From Lachnospiraceae bacterium (GTDB lineage Bacteria; Bacillota_A; Clostridia; Lachnospirales; Lachnospiraceae), in NCBI GenBank assembly GCA_017958245.1, contig JAGDDC010000026.1, positions 1-12,427 of the forward strand: DNA of 12,427 nt. The letters run 5' to 3'. The position numbers and the translations under genes were made by a program. Below, piece by piece: positions 1-6,509 of the stretch. How positions within the stretch are numbered: position 1 is the first letter of the stretch; each line of letters starts with the position of its first letter. The notes beneath the pieces are model-generated. The model made no database searches and was not told where the DNA came from. It saw nothing but the letters and a program-made list of their open reading frames with translations.

Positions 1-1
1 C

Positions 2-655
2 GCAAAGACGCTCTACAGGCTCTATAAGAGCCCCGGGAAATACCTCGAACTCCTTAAGGAGAGGGGAGATCTTCTAACGGAGGTCGCGAGGAAGAAGAGT
101 TACGCCGCAGTCAGCCGCGCGATACTCGCGGAAAGGATAGCAGTACCCGCGAGGTACGTCATAAACAGGGCTGGAGGCAGCATATCGCTCTTGAGGCTCC
201 AGGCAGTCCTGCTGTTTGCGCAGATAGTCTCGCTCGCACTCTACGGAGTTGAGCTCTTTGACGAGGACTACAGGCCGGACAGGGGGCATCTCCCGTACAA
301 GGGGCTCACGCAGCATTTCCTCGACAACGGGTGCTTTGTCCTTGAGATCCCCGAGGGCGCTTTGAGCGACGCGGAGAGAGAGATCACGGACAGCGTGGCG
401 GACGCATTTGAGTGGTACGGGCCGAGAGCCATAGAGGCGCTTCTTGCGGCAGAACACGCGAGGTTCTTTGCAGATCCGAATGCAAGCGCGAGGAGATATG
501 TGTCCAAGGAGAGGCTCAAACGCTGCTACAGAGAGCTTTTTGAGAAGAACTCCGTGAGGACGATGAAAGATTTTGAAGGTTACCTGCACAAGAGGATGAC
601 GGGGCTCAGGCACAGGACGGCCCAGGCAGCCCACGGAAACAAACCTTTGATATAA
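2..655 (+). CDS. Probable Panacea (DUF4065/SocA-like) domain protein, 5' end missing
   Basis: The frame is open from base 2 to the TAA at 653-655 (217 residues), so the gene begins left of the window; the TTG at 191 is only an internal codon. From about residue 52 to 185 the order of motifs resembles the Panacea antitoxin domain: YVINRAGG, then LRLQAVLLFAQ, LALYGVELFDED, a helical stretch ending EWYGPRAIEALLAAEH, and a terminal VSKERLKRCYRELF. The usual GPVxxxxY patch is not clear here; RGHLPYKGLTQHF occupies that place. The preceding helical part (LYRLYKSPGKYLELLKERGD) resembles the spacer between an XRE-type DNA-binding domain and Panacea in fused antitoxins, so a DNA-binding domain may lie off the window. 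Known members neutralise diverse toxins. No toxin gene is visible downstream; typA follows after 19 bases. Assignment is from motif memory, without a profile search. Confidence 0.6.
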   Translation, partial: AKTLYRLYKSPGKYLELLKERGDLLTEVARKKSYAAVSRAILAERIAVPARYVINRAGGSISLLRLQAVLLFAQIVSLALYGVELFDEDYRPDRGHLPYKGLTQHFLDNGCFVLEIPEGALSDAEREITDSVADAFEWYGPRAIEALLAAEHARFFADPNASARRYVSKERLKRCYRELFEKNSVRTMKDFEGYLHKRMTGLRHRTAQAAHGNKPLI

Positions 656-656
656 T
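648..656 (+). promoter_or_regulatory. Candidate extended -10 promoter element before typA
   Basis: TGATATAAT is a perfect -10 hexamer (651-656) with an extended TGn motif, overlapping the stop codon of the upstream gene. No good -35 stands 17 bases upstream. The predicted start (about 663) would fall inside the typA Shine-Dalgarno (AAGGAG, 662-667), leaving almost no leader, so the element may be fortuitous and typA may be read from further upstream. Confidence 0.3.
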
Positions 657-674
657 TATACAAGGAGCAAGTCA

Positions 675-2498
675 ATGAAACGAGAAGATGTAAGAAACAT
701 AGCCATCATAGCGCATGTCGACCACGGAAAGACCACGCTGGTCGACAGCATGCTCAGACAGAGCGGCGTGTTCAGGGAAAACCAGGTTGTTGAAGAGAGA
801 GTCATGGACTCCAACGACCTCGAGAGGGAGAGAGGCATCACGATCCTCTCGAAGAACACAGCCATAAATTACAACGGAGTCAAGATCAACATCATCGACA
901 CGCCCGGACATGCGGATTTCGGCGGAGAGGTGGAGCGTGTGCTCAAGATGGTGAACGGAGTCGTGCTTGTGGTCGACGCCTTCGAGGGCCCCATGCCCCA
1001 GACGAAGTTCGTTCTCAAGAAGGCGCTTGAGCTCAAGCTTCCCGTGATCGTGTGCGTGAACAAGATCGACAGGCCCGAGGCGGATCCCGAGAGAGTCATA
1101 GACGAGGTCCTCGAGCTCTTCATAGATCTCGACGCCGACGAGGCGCAGCTTGACTGTCCCTTCGTCTTCGCGTCCGCAAAATCGGGAGTCGCGATACTCG
1201 AACTCGGCGACACACCCGAGAACATGAGGCCTCTCTTTGAGACCATCATAGACTACATCCCCGCTCCCGAGGGCGATCCCGATGCCGGTACTCAGGTGCT
1301 CATCAGTACGATCGATTACAACGAGTACGTCGGAAGGATCGGAGTCGGCAAGGTCGACAACGGGACCATAAAGGTCAACCAGGAGGTCGTGGTCGTAAAC
1401 CATCACGAGCCCGACAAGTGCAGGAAGGTAAAGATCAGCAAGCTCTACGAGTTCGACGGCCTCAAGAAGGTCGAGGTAAATGAAGCCACCGTAGGCTCGA
1501 TAGTTGCGATCTCCGGCATAGCGGACATCCACATCGGAGATACGCTGTGTTCACCCGAGAACCCTGTCGCAATACCTTTCCAGGCCATATCCGAGCCCAC
1601 CATAGCCATGAACTTCATAGTAAACGACAGCCCGCTCGCGGGTCAGGAGGGGAAGTTCGTGACGTCAAGGCATTTGCGTGAGAGGCTCTTTAGAGAGCTC
1701 AACACCGACGTCAGCCTGAGAGTCGAGGAGACAGACACCACGGAGGCCTTCAAGGTGTCCGGCAGGGGTGAGCTCCACCTCTCGATCCTCATCGAGACCA
1801 TGAGGCGCGAGGGCTATGAGTTCGCAGTGAGCAAGGCGGAAGTCCTCTACAAGAAGGACGAGGACGGCAGGAAGCTCGAGCCCATGGAGAAGGCTGTGAT
1901 CGACGTTCCCGAGGAGTTTACGGGAACCGTGATAGACAAGCTCAGCCAGAGAAAGGGCGAGCTGCTCGGCATGTCGACTGCGAGCGGCGGCTACACAAGA
2001 CTTGAGTTCTCGATCCCCGCGAGAGGCCTCATAGGCTTCAGGGGCGAGTTCATGACGGATACCAAGGGAAACGGCATCATAAACACCCTCTTTGACGGGT
2101 ACGGCCCTTACAAGGGAGACATAGAGTACAGGAAGCAGGGCAGCCTGATCGCTTTCGAGAGCGGCGAGACCATAACCTACGGCCTCTTCAATGCTCAGGA
2201 GCGAGGCATACTGTTCGTGGGCCCCGGCGAGAAGGTTTATGCCGGCATGGTGATCGGACAGAACCCCAAGGCAGAGGATATCGAGCTCAACGTGTGCAAG
2301 AAAAAGCAGCTCACCAACACCAGGTCCTCGGCTGCAGACGAGGCGCTCCGCCTGACGCCGCCCAAGATCTTAAGCCTTGAGCAGGCGCTTGAGTTCATCG
2401 ACACCGACGAGCTCCTCGAGGTGACTCCGTCTCATTTGAGGATCAGGAAGAAGATCCTCGATCCGCTCCTCAGGAAGAGGGCTGCAATGAAGAAATGA
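675..2498 (+). CDS. typA: Ribosome-associated translational GTPase TypA/BipA
   Basis: A 607-residue cytoplasmic GTPase of the EF-G/LepA superfamily, the usual length for TypA/BipA. The family binds the 70S ribosome and helps 50S subunit assembly and growth under stress or cold. All G motifs are present: AHVDHGKTT at 13-21 (G1), ERERGITI at 50-57 with the switch-I Thr56 (G2), DTPGH at 75-79 (G3), NKID at 129-132 (G4) and SAK at 167-169 (G5). EF-G-like domains follow (for example ESGETITYGL), and the TypA-specific C-terminal part includes KKKQLTNTRSSAADEALRL. The ATG at 675 has AAGGAG seven bases upstream. The gene starts 19 bases after the Panacea-like gene, so co-transcription is possible. 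Nothing suggests truncation or damage. Confidence 0.97.
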   Translation: MKREDVRNIAIIAHVDHGKTTLVDSMLRQSGVFRENQVVEERVMDSNDLERERGITILSKNTAINYNGVKINIIDTPGHADFGGEVERVLKMVNGVVLVVDAFEGPMPQTKFVLKKALELKLPVIVCVNKIDRPEADPERVIDEVLELFIDLDADEAQLDCPFVFASAKSGVAILELGDTPENMRPLFETIIDYIPAPEGDPDAGTQVLISTIDYNEYVGRIGVGKVDNGTIKVNQEVVVVNHHEPDKCRKVKISKLYEFDGLKKVEVNEATVGSIVAISGIADIHIGDTLCSPENPVAIPFQAISEPTIAMNFIVNDSPLAGQEGKFVTSRHLRERLFRELNTDVSLRVEETDTTEAFKVSGRGELHLSILIETMRREGYEFAVSKAEVLYKKDEDGRKLEPMEKAVIDVPEEFTGTVIDKLSQRKGELLGMSTASGGYTRLEFSIPARGLIGFRGEFMTDTKGNGIINTLFDGYGPYKGDIEYRKQGSLIAFESGETITYGLFNAQERGILFVGPGEKVYAGMVIGQNPKAEDIELNVCKKKQLTNTRSSAADEALRLTPPKILSLEQALEFIDTDELLEVTPSHLRIRKKILDPLLRKRAAMKK

Positions 2499-2499
2499 T

Positions 2500-2519
2500 A
2501 GGCTTTGCTTAAGCTTTTT
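2500..2519 (+). terminator. Weak possible terminator after typA
   Basis: A 6-bp stem (2500-2505 with 2511-2516, one G-U pair, five-base loop) runs into TTTTT at 2515-2519, starting two bases after the typA stop. The stem is short and AT-rich, so termination would be inefficient; the larger hairpin at 2542-2604 may be the more effective stop. Confidence 0.3.
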
Positions 2520-2535
2520 CTAATTGTTTTCTAAC

Positions 2536-2564
2536 TTGAACAATCCTCCGGTTGCGTTTATCAT
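2536..2564 (+). promoter_or_regulatory. Sigma70-type promoter for the LiaF-like gene
   Basis: TTGAAC (2536-2541) and TATCAT (2559-2564) are separated by exactly 17 bases, matching the consensus at 4 of 6 and 5 of 6 positions. Transcription would start near 2571, about 39 bases before the ATG at 2610. The spacer holds the left arm of an inverted repeat whose right arm contains the Shine-Dalgarno. Confidence 0.65.
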
Positions 2565-2607
2565 AGTCCTTGAAAGAAGGAAAGATAAAAAAACCGGAGG
2601 GATTTTT
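2542..2607 (+). promoter_or_regulatory. Long hairpin with U-run that pairs the Shine-Dalgarno of the LiaF-like gene
   Basis: AATCCTCCGGTT (2542-2553) is complementary to AACCGGAGGGATT (2592-2604) apart from one bulged G. Inside it TTTATC (2557-2562) pairs with GATAAA (2584-2589) and TCCTT (2567-2571) with AAGGA (2577-2581), giving one coaxial rod. The 3' arm carries the GGAGG ribosome site (2596-2600) and is followed by T at 2603-2607. RNA read through from typA could therefore terminate here or hide the ribosome site. RNA started from the embedded promoter (near 2571) would lack the left arm and stay translatable. Pairing is seen directly; the function is inferred. Confidence 0.5.
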
Positions 2608-2609
2608 AT

Positions 2610-3557
2610 ATGGACAGAAGAAATATTCCGATAGGAGGGTTGCTGCTGATAGTCGCAGGTATCCTCGTGGCGCTGAGAGCATTTGGAATAATCGATTTTG
2701 GCTTCTGGTTCTGGATCGGGCTTGTGATCGCCGGATCGAGCCTGGTCGGGATGATAAGGGCCGACAGGGGACGGACGGCATATCTGATCGGAGTTGGGAT
2801 CGGCGCGATCCTGATGCTCAGGTCTCTCGGCATCATAAGAAGCGGACTGATGTTCCCGCTCGCGTTCGCGGTGGTCCTCATGTACATAGGGATCAGGGCG
2901 ATCTTCGGAAAGGGCGACCACTTCAGGGATGACCGCAGGTACGACCACAGGGGCGACAACGGATACTCACAGGACTACAACGGAAACTACGGTTTCGGCG
3001 GATACTCGGACACCCAGGGGAACGCAACTCAGGGACAGCAAAACGGCACCATAAACATAGTAAAGGGTGACAAGAGCGTGACCATAGGTAGCGACGGGTC
3101 ATACCGCGAGACTTCATCCCGCGTCGAGTACGATACTCAGGGAAACGCTCAGACCATCTACTCGGATTCTACGCAGAGCGGTAACTCCTCAAATGAGAGG
3201 ACGGAGCACGCAAACACTTCCGCCGGAGGCAGCGCGGCTTACTCAGCGATCTTCTCCGGAAGGAACATAACCTACGCGGGAGAGAGCTTCGAAAGAGTCA
3301 TGCTCTCGGCGCTCTTCGGCGGGATCAACTTAAACCTCCGCGACGCCTACATAAGGGACGGCGCCGTGATCGATGCAAAGGTGACCTTCGGCGGGATCGA
3401 CATCCTGGTTCCCAGGGGAGTCAAGGTGGTCTTAAACTGCAACCCCGTGCTCGGAGGAGCATCAAACAAGACCGACATACCGGTCGGAACTGTCAACTGC
3501 CCCGTGCTGACTATCAACGCGACTTGTGTTTTGGGCGGGATTGATGTAAAATATTAA
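2610..3557 (+). CDS. LiaF-like membrane protein (N-terminal four-helix region, C-terminal YvqF-type beta domain)
   Basis: A 315-residue protein with ATG 2610 preceded by GGAGG at 2596-2600. Four hydrophobic segments lie at about 8-27, 30-49, 56-74 and 78-98, as in the LiaI/LiaF-type transmembrane region. A polar linker follows (about 101-210), very rich in Gly, Asn, Gln, Ser, Asp and Tyr, with loosely repeated YSDTQGN/YDTQGN elements. The C-terminal domain (about 211-315) shows the spaced pattern LFGGINL, TFGGIDI, VLGGASN and VLGGIDV expected of the LiaF/YvqF beta fold; Cys 277, 297 and 306 lie within it. In Bacillus, LiaF restrains the LiaRS two-component system that answers cell-wall antibiotics. 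No liaR or liaS is next to this gene, so that role cannot be assumed. Regulation is probably by the promoter and hairpin upstream. Confidence 0.8.
   Translation: MDRRNIPIGGLLLIVAGILVALRAFGIIDFGFWFWIGLVIAGSSLVGMIRADRGRTAYLIGVGIGAILMLRSLGIIRSGLMFPLAFAVVLMYIGIRAIFGKGDHFRDDRRYDHRGDNGYSQDYNGNYGFGGYSDTQGNATQGQQNGTINIVKGDKSVTIGSDGSYRETSSRVEYDTQGNAQTIYSDSTQSGNSSNERTEHANTSAGGSAAYSAIFSGRNITYAGESFERVMLSALFGGINLNLRDAYIRDGAVIDAKVTFGGIDILVPRGVKVVLNCNPVLGGASNKTDIPVGTVNCPVLTINATCVLGGIDVKY
3524..3552 (+). promoter_or_regulatory. Candidate promoter at the end of the LiaF-like gene
   Basis: TTGTGT (3524-3529), a 17-base spacer and TAAAAT (3547-3552; 5 of 6 matches) overlap the last codons of the LiaF-like gene. 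The start would be near 3559, just ahead of the terminator hairpin. If real, it would drive the DUF6145-coaX-dusB cluster through that hairpin. The -35 is poor, so this is a weak call. Confidence 0.3.
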
Positions 3558-3567
3558 ACAGGTAAAA

Positions 3568-3612
3568 AGGCCCTTCGGTGGTGCTTGGCATGCCGAAGGG
3601 CCTCTTTCTTTT
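3568..3612 (+). terminator. Strong intrinsic terminator after the LiaF-like gene
   Basis: AGGCCCTTCGG (3568-3578) pairs perfectly with CCGAAGGGCCT (3593-3603), an 11-bp GC-rich stem with a 14-base loop. It is followed by CTTTCTTTT and preceded by an A-run. It lies 11 bases after the stop of the LiaF-like gene and ends about 20 bases before the next ATG. Confidence 0.88.
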
Positions 3613-3631
3613 AAAGACGCGGAGGGAACAT

Positions 3632-3976
3632 ATGTATCAGGAAGATGTCGTGCTGTGCGGCAGCAGCGCTTACACACAAAAGTTTTATCTTGCCGACGAT
3701 TTTGACCGCCTTCCGTCTGCGATCAAGGATGAGCTCAAGGCCATGTGCGTCCTCTACACGGAGGACGTCGGAGGGGTGCTCACACTCGAGTTCGATCCCG
3801 AAGGGAACCTAAACTTCAAGGTCACGCACGAGGACAACGATTTCTTCTTTGACGAGATCGGGAGCTATCTGAAGATCAAGCAGCTCAGATACACGAAGAG
3901 AGAGCTTCTCGAATCGCTGGAGATGTACTTTAAGGTATTCTTCCTGGGCGAGGAGCCCGAGAACGGGAAAGATTGA
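3632..3976 (+). CDS. Conserved small protein, DUF6145-like
   Basis: A 114-residue acidic cytoplasmic protein of unknown function. I place the start at ATG 3632, with GGAGG at 3621-3625 six bases upstream. The frame stays open upstream to a GTG at 3578, but that lies inside the terminator hairpin and has no ribosome site. Recognisable stretches are [52 protein letters not shown] and [15 protein letters not shown], matching my memory of the clostridial DUF6145 family; no enzymatic motif stands out. It is the first gene of a cluster with coaX, dusB and a zinc-ribbon gene; only 8 bases separate its stop from the coaX ATG. Family identity is from memory; existence as a gene is well supported by its ribosome site and tight spacing. 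Confidence 0.75.
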   Translation: MYQEDVVLCGSSAYTQKFYLADDFDRLPSAIKDELKAMCVLYTEDVGGVLTLEFDPEGNLNFKVTHEDNDFFFDEIGSYLKIKQLRYTKRELLESLEMYFKVFFLGEEPENGKD

Positions 3977-3984
3977 GGGATGAC

Positions 3985-4755
3985 ATGCTTTTAGCCATAG
4001 ATGTAGGAAACTCAAACATAAACCTCGGAGTCTTCGAGGGTGAGGAGATCAGGGCCCACGTCAGGCTCACGACGCAGATTAGCCGTACTTCTGACGAATT
4101 CGGATTCGCGATCGTCGGGATGCTCGGATCAAAGGGGATAGACGCATCGCTTGTCGACGCGGTGATCATAAGCTCGGTAGTGCCGGGCATCATGTACTCC
4201 TTAAACAGCGGCATAAAAAAGTACTTCAAGACCACGCCCGTCCAGGTGGGACACGGGACAAAGAGCGGCATCAGGATAGCCACGGTCAACCCGAAGGAGA
4301 TCGGAGCGGACAGGATAGTTGACGCCGCAGCAGCCTACGAGTTGCACGGGGGACCGGTGATAGTGGCGGATTTCGGAACCGCGACGACGTACGATCTGGT
4401 GTCTGCGGACGGCGCATTTGAGGCGGGGATCACGAGCCCCGGCATAAAGATATCGGCAAATGCCCTGTGGAACGACACAGCGAAGCTTCCCGAGATTGAG
4501 ATCGCGCTTCCGCCCTCGATACTCGCGAAGGACACGATCACCAGCATGCAGGCGGGACTTGTGTACGGCTGCATAGGGCAGACCGAGTACATCATAAGAA
4601 AGATCAAGGAGGAGTCGGGCTATACGAACGCAAAGGTCGTGGCCACGGGAGGCCTCGGAAGGATCATAGCGGACGCCACCGACTCGATAGACATATACGA
4701 CGAGATGCTGACCATGAAGGGTCTGAGGCTGATCTATGAGAAAAGCAGAAGATGA
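3985..4755 (+). CDS. coaX: Type III pantothenate kinase (CoaX)
   Basis: Catalyses ATP-dependent phosphorylation of pantothenate, the first step of coenzyme A synthesis; cytoplasmic, ASKHA fold, normally a dimer needing a monovalent cation. The 256 residues fit the family. The ATG at 3985 follows GAGGG at 3975-3979 and yields the N-terminus [11 protein letters not shown], the phosphate-binding motif with Asp6; the TTG at 3973 would add four residues and overlap the previous stop. Other motifs: GHGTKSG at 89-95 (pantothenate site), GADR at 107-110 with the likely catalytic Asp109, DFGTATTYD beginning at Asp129, GITSPGI, and ATGGLG near the C-terminus. Position 90 is His where the family usually has Pro (GPGxxxG). 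The gene sits between the DUF6145 gene and dusB in a co-directional cluster and has no promoter of its own that I can see. Confidence 0.95.
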   Translation: MLLAIDVGNSNINLGVFEGEEIRAHVRLTTQISRTSDEFGFAIVGMLGSKGIDASLVDAVIISSVVPGIMYSLNSGIKKYFKTTPVQVGHGTKSGIRIATVNPKEIGADRIVDAAAAYELHGGPVIVADFGTATTYDLVSADGAFEAGITSPGIKISANALWNDTAKLPEIEIALPPSILAKDTITSMQAGLVYGCIGQTEYIIRKIKEESGYTNAKVVATGGLGRIIADATDSIDIYDEMLTMKGLRLIYEKSRR

Positions 4756-4780
4756 GGGTCCGGCGTAAAGACAGGATGAT

Positions 4781-5737
4781 ATGAACATAGGCGGGATAGA
4801 GGTCGGACGATACGTGCTCGGGCCGATGGCCGGAGTGACGGACCTGACCTACAGAAAGATAGTGAAAAGCTTCGGCGCGGACCTTGTGTACACGGAAATG
4901 GTGAGCGCCAAGGGTATCATGTACAACAACAAAAACACGGAGCCTCTGATCACAATAGACGAGAGTGAGCGCCCCGTGGCATTGCAGCTCTTCGGCTCTG
5001 ACGAGAAGATCATGAGCGAGATGGCAAAGCGCATCGAGGACAGGAACTTCGATTTCTTAGACATCAACATGGGCTGTCCGGTGCCTAAGGTCGTAAACAA
5101 CGGCGAAGGCTCGGCACTTATGAAGGACATGAAGAAGGCCGGGCAGATCGTGAAGGCGGTTAGCCGCGCGATAAAAAAGCCCGTGACGGTCAAGATAAGA
5201 AAAGGCTTTTATGACGGGGACGACAACGCTCCCGAGATGGCGAAGATCCTCGAGGACAGCGGGGCAGCGGCGATCGCGGTGCACGCGAGGACCAGGCAGC
5301 AGTTCTATTCGGGTGAGGCGGACTGGGACGTCATAAGGCGTGTCAAGGAAAGCGTGGGCATACCGGTGATAGGAAACGGTGACGTGGATTCACCCGAGAA
5401 GGCGCTCTCGATGTTTGAGCAGACCGGGTGCGACGCCGTGATGATAGCGAGAGCCGCAAGGGGCAATCCCTGGATATTTGAACAGATCCGGGCATATATA
5501 GAACAGGGAAAGAAGATCGAGAAAACGGATATCCGGACCGTCGCCTCCATGATGATCTATCATGCGAAGGAGATGCTAAAGGACAAGGGAGAGTACACGG
5601 CGGTTCACGAGATGAGAAAGCATGTCGCCTGGTACACTGCCGGATACCCGAACTCGGCTGCACTCAGGCGAAGAGTAAACACTGTGGGATCATTTGAGGA
5701 ATTGATGCTTCTGCTTACGGAGGTCGGCGGTGTATGA
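4781..5737 (+). CDS. dusB: tRNA dihydrouridine synthase, DusB type
   Basis: An FMN-dependent enzyme that reduces uridine to dihydrouridine in the D-loop of tRNA using NAD(P)H. The 318 residues match the DusB/Nifr3 group. Visible motifs: LGPMAGVTD at 13-21 (FMN-binding start of the TIM barrel), EMVSAKG, ALQLFGSD, DINMGCPVPKVV with the catalytic Cys99, VTVKIRKGF, AVHARTRQQFYSG, and IGNGDV followed by DAVMIARAARGNPWIF, then the C-terminal helical tRNA-binding domain. The ATG at 4781 has only a modest ribosome site (AGGA, 4773-4776), 25 bases after coaX. Its stop overlaps the ATG of the next gene by four bases (ATGA), which indicates translational coupling. Confidence 0.95.
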   Translation: MNIGGIEVGRYVLGPMAGVTDLTYRKIVKSFGADLVYTEMVSAKGIMYNNKNTEPLITIDESERPVALQLFGSDEKIMSEMAKRIEDRNFDFLDINMGCPVPKVVNNGEGSALMKDMKKAGQIVKAVSRAIKKPVTVKIRKGFYDGDDNAPEMAKILEDSGAAAIAVHARTRQQFYSGEADWDVIRRVKESVGIPVIGNGDVDSPEKALSMFEQTGCDAVMIARAARGNPWIFEQIRAYIEQGKKIEKTDIRTVASMMIYHAKEMLKDKGEYTAVHEMRKHVAWYTAGYPNSAALRRRVNTVGSFEELMLLLTEVGGV

Positions 5738-6201
5738 GACTTGAGGTGTGCAAAAAGTGCGGAAGAGTGTTCGTCTTCAACGGACTGAACAGCAAGTTCT
5801 GCAACAGCTGCATAGACATTGACCTTGAGAACTTCGACAAGGTGCGCACCTACCTGCGCGAGAACGGGCACGCGAACATGTTCGAGGTGTCCGAGGCCAC
5901 GGGGGTAGGGCAGGATGATATCACGAGATATCTGCGTGAGAGCAGGCTCGAGATACCGGATGACTCGCCCGTGTTCATCAAGTGCGAGTCCTGCGGGTGC
6001 GACATCAAGTCCGGAAGGTATTGCAAGGACTGCGCGGTAAGGCTCTCAAAGGATCTCAAGGGAGCGCTCGTCGAGGTGGGCGACAAGCCGAGACCCATGG
6101 CGGGAAAGATGAGGTTCGTCAAGCCGAGGAACGACAGGCCGCTCACGAAGAAGAAGGGGAAGAAAAACGACGACAAACAGGAAACACAGGAGGAAAATTA
6201 A
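5734..6201 (+). CDS. Zinc-ribbon/HTH protein similar to the YvyF-type 'flagellar operon' family
   Basis: A 155-residue protein starting at ATG 5734, which overlaps the dusB stop; GGAGG at 5719-5723 supports it. Two CxxC...CxxC ribbons are present: Cys 6, 9, 23, 26 and Cys 84, 87, 97, 100. Between them residues 44-72 (NMFEVSEATGVGQDDITRYL) look like a MerR/YvyF-type helix-turn-helix. The tail (about 138-155) is rich in lysine, then Gln and Glu, and is probably disordered. This layout resembles the small YvyF/TIGR03826 proteins found in flagellar operons, but no flagellar gene is nearby, so a flagellar job is not supported. Binding of zinc and nucleic acid is likely; the target is unknown. Coupling with dusB hints at a link to RNA or translation, which is inference. 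Confidence 0.75.
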   Translation: MRLEVCKKCGRVFVFNGLNSKFCNSCIDIDLENFDKVRTYLRENGHANMFEVSEATGVGQDDITRYLRESRLEIPDDSPVFIKCESCGCDIKSGRYCKDCAVRLSKDLKGALVEVGDKPRPMAGKMRFVKPRNDRPLTKKKGKKNDDKQETQEEN

Positions 6202-6212
6202 GACATTTACTG

Positions 6213-6241
6213 TTGACAACTTGAGGGGGCGGTGTTAAGAT
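6213..6241 (+). promoter_or_regulatory. Strong promoter of the lysine (dap) operon
   Basis: A perfect -35 TTGACA (6213-6218), a 17-base spacer and TAAGAT (6236-6241) with an extended TGT just before it (6233-6235). It begins 12 bases after the stop of the zinc-ribbon gene. Transcription should start near 6248, a few bases before the riboswitch aptamer. Confidence 0.8.
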
Positions 6242-6262
6242 AGCGCTAATGTAATACCTTTA

Positions 6263-6422
6263 GGTAGAGGCGCATCGATTATCAGTACCCTTCAGGATAC
6301 GGCAGACGTAGGAGACGGCTGGGGAAAGGATGAGATGCCGAAATCCTGCGGTACTGCAGTCGCAGGGTTGGTTTTATGGTCAATAGCCATTGAACTGTCA
6401 TCATTTATGGTGGAGCGCTACC
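6263..6422 (+). promoter_or_regulatory. Lysine riboswitch (L-box) aptamer
   Basis: The 308-base stretch before dapA is filled by this leader. P1 is GGTAG (6263-6267) with CTACC (6418-6422). The five-way junction follows the lysine-riboswitch order: AGAGGCGC at the 5' side of P2, GGCGCATC pairing with GATGCC (6334-6339), the conserved GGGAAAGGATGAGATGCCGAA, a P3 stem CCTGCG/CGCAGG (6345-6350 with 6361-6366), a small ATGG/CCAT stem (P4), and a P5 stem CATC/GGTG (6399-6402 with 6409-6412) leading into GGAGCGCTACC. Lysine binding stabilises P1. Family assignment is from conserved segments and helix order, and agrees with the dapA-dapB-asd genes that follow. Confidence 0.93.
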
Positions 6423-6457
6423 CGGGATGTCATTTGCATATGTATGACTATCTTTGG

Positions 6458-6487
6458 AAGCGGCTCTGTAAGCTGCTTTTTTTGTTT
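6458..6487 (+). terminator. Riboswitch-controlled intrinsic terminator before dapA
   Basis: AAGCGGCT (6458-6465) pairs with AGCTGCTT (6471-6478; one G-U pair, five-base loop), followed by TTTTTTTGTTT. The left arm can instead pair with GAGCGCT at 6413-6419 (one bulged G), which includes part of the 3' side of P1. Without lysine this antiterminator could form and transcription continue; with lysine P1 holds that strand and the terminator forms. Confidence 0.85.
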
Positions 6488-6509
6488 CTAAAAAGGGGAG
6501 GAAAGAGTT

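Noticed and set aside
191..655. Short gene starting at TTG 191
   Set aside because: The same frame is open to the left edge and the Panacea-like motifs begin before 191, so the TTG is internal.
672..1532. 286-codon - strand frame opposite typA
   Set aside because: Same register shadow effect; the + strand encodes an intact TypA with all G motifs.
2570..2932. 120-codon + strand frame overlapping the start of the LiaF-like gene
   Set aside because: Out-of-frame shadow; the LiaF-like frame has the ribosome site, membrane helices and family motifs.
3578..3631. GTG start for the DUF6145-like gene at 3578
   Set aside because: It falls within the terminator hairpin and lacks a ribosome site; ATG 3632 has GGAGG six bases upstream and gives the family-like N-terminus.
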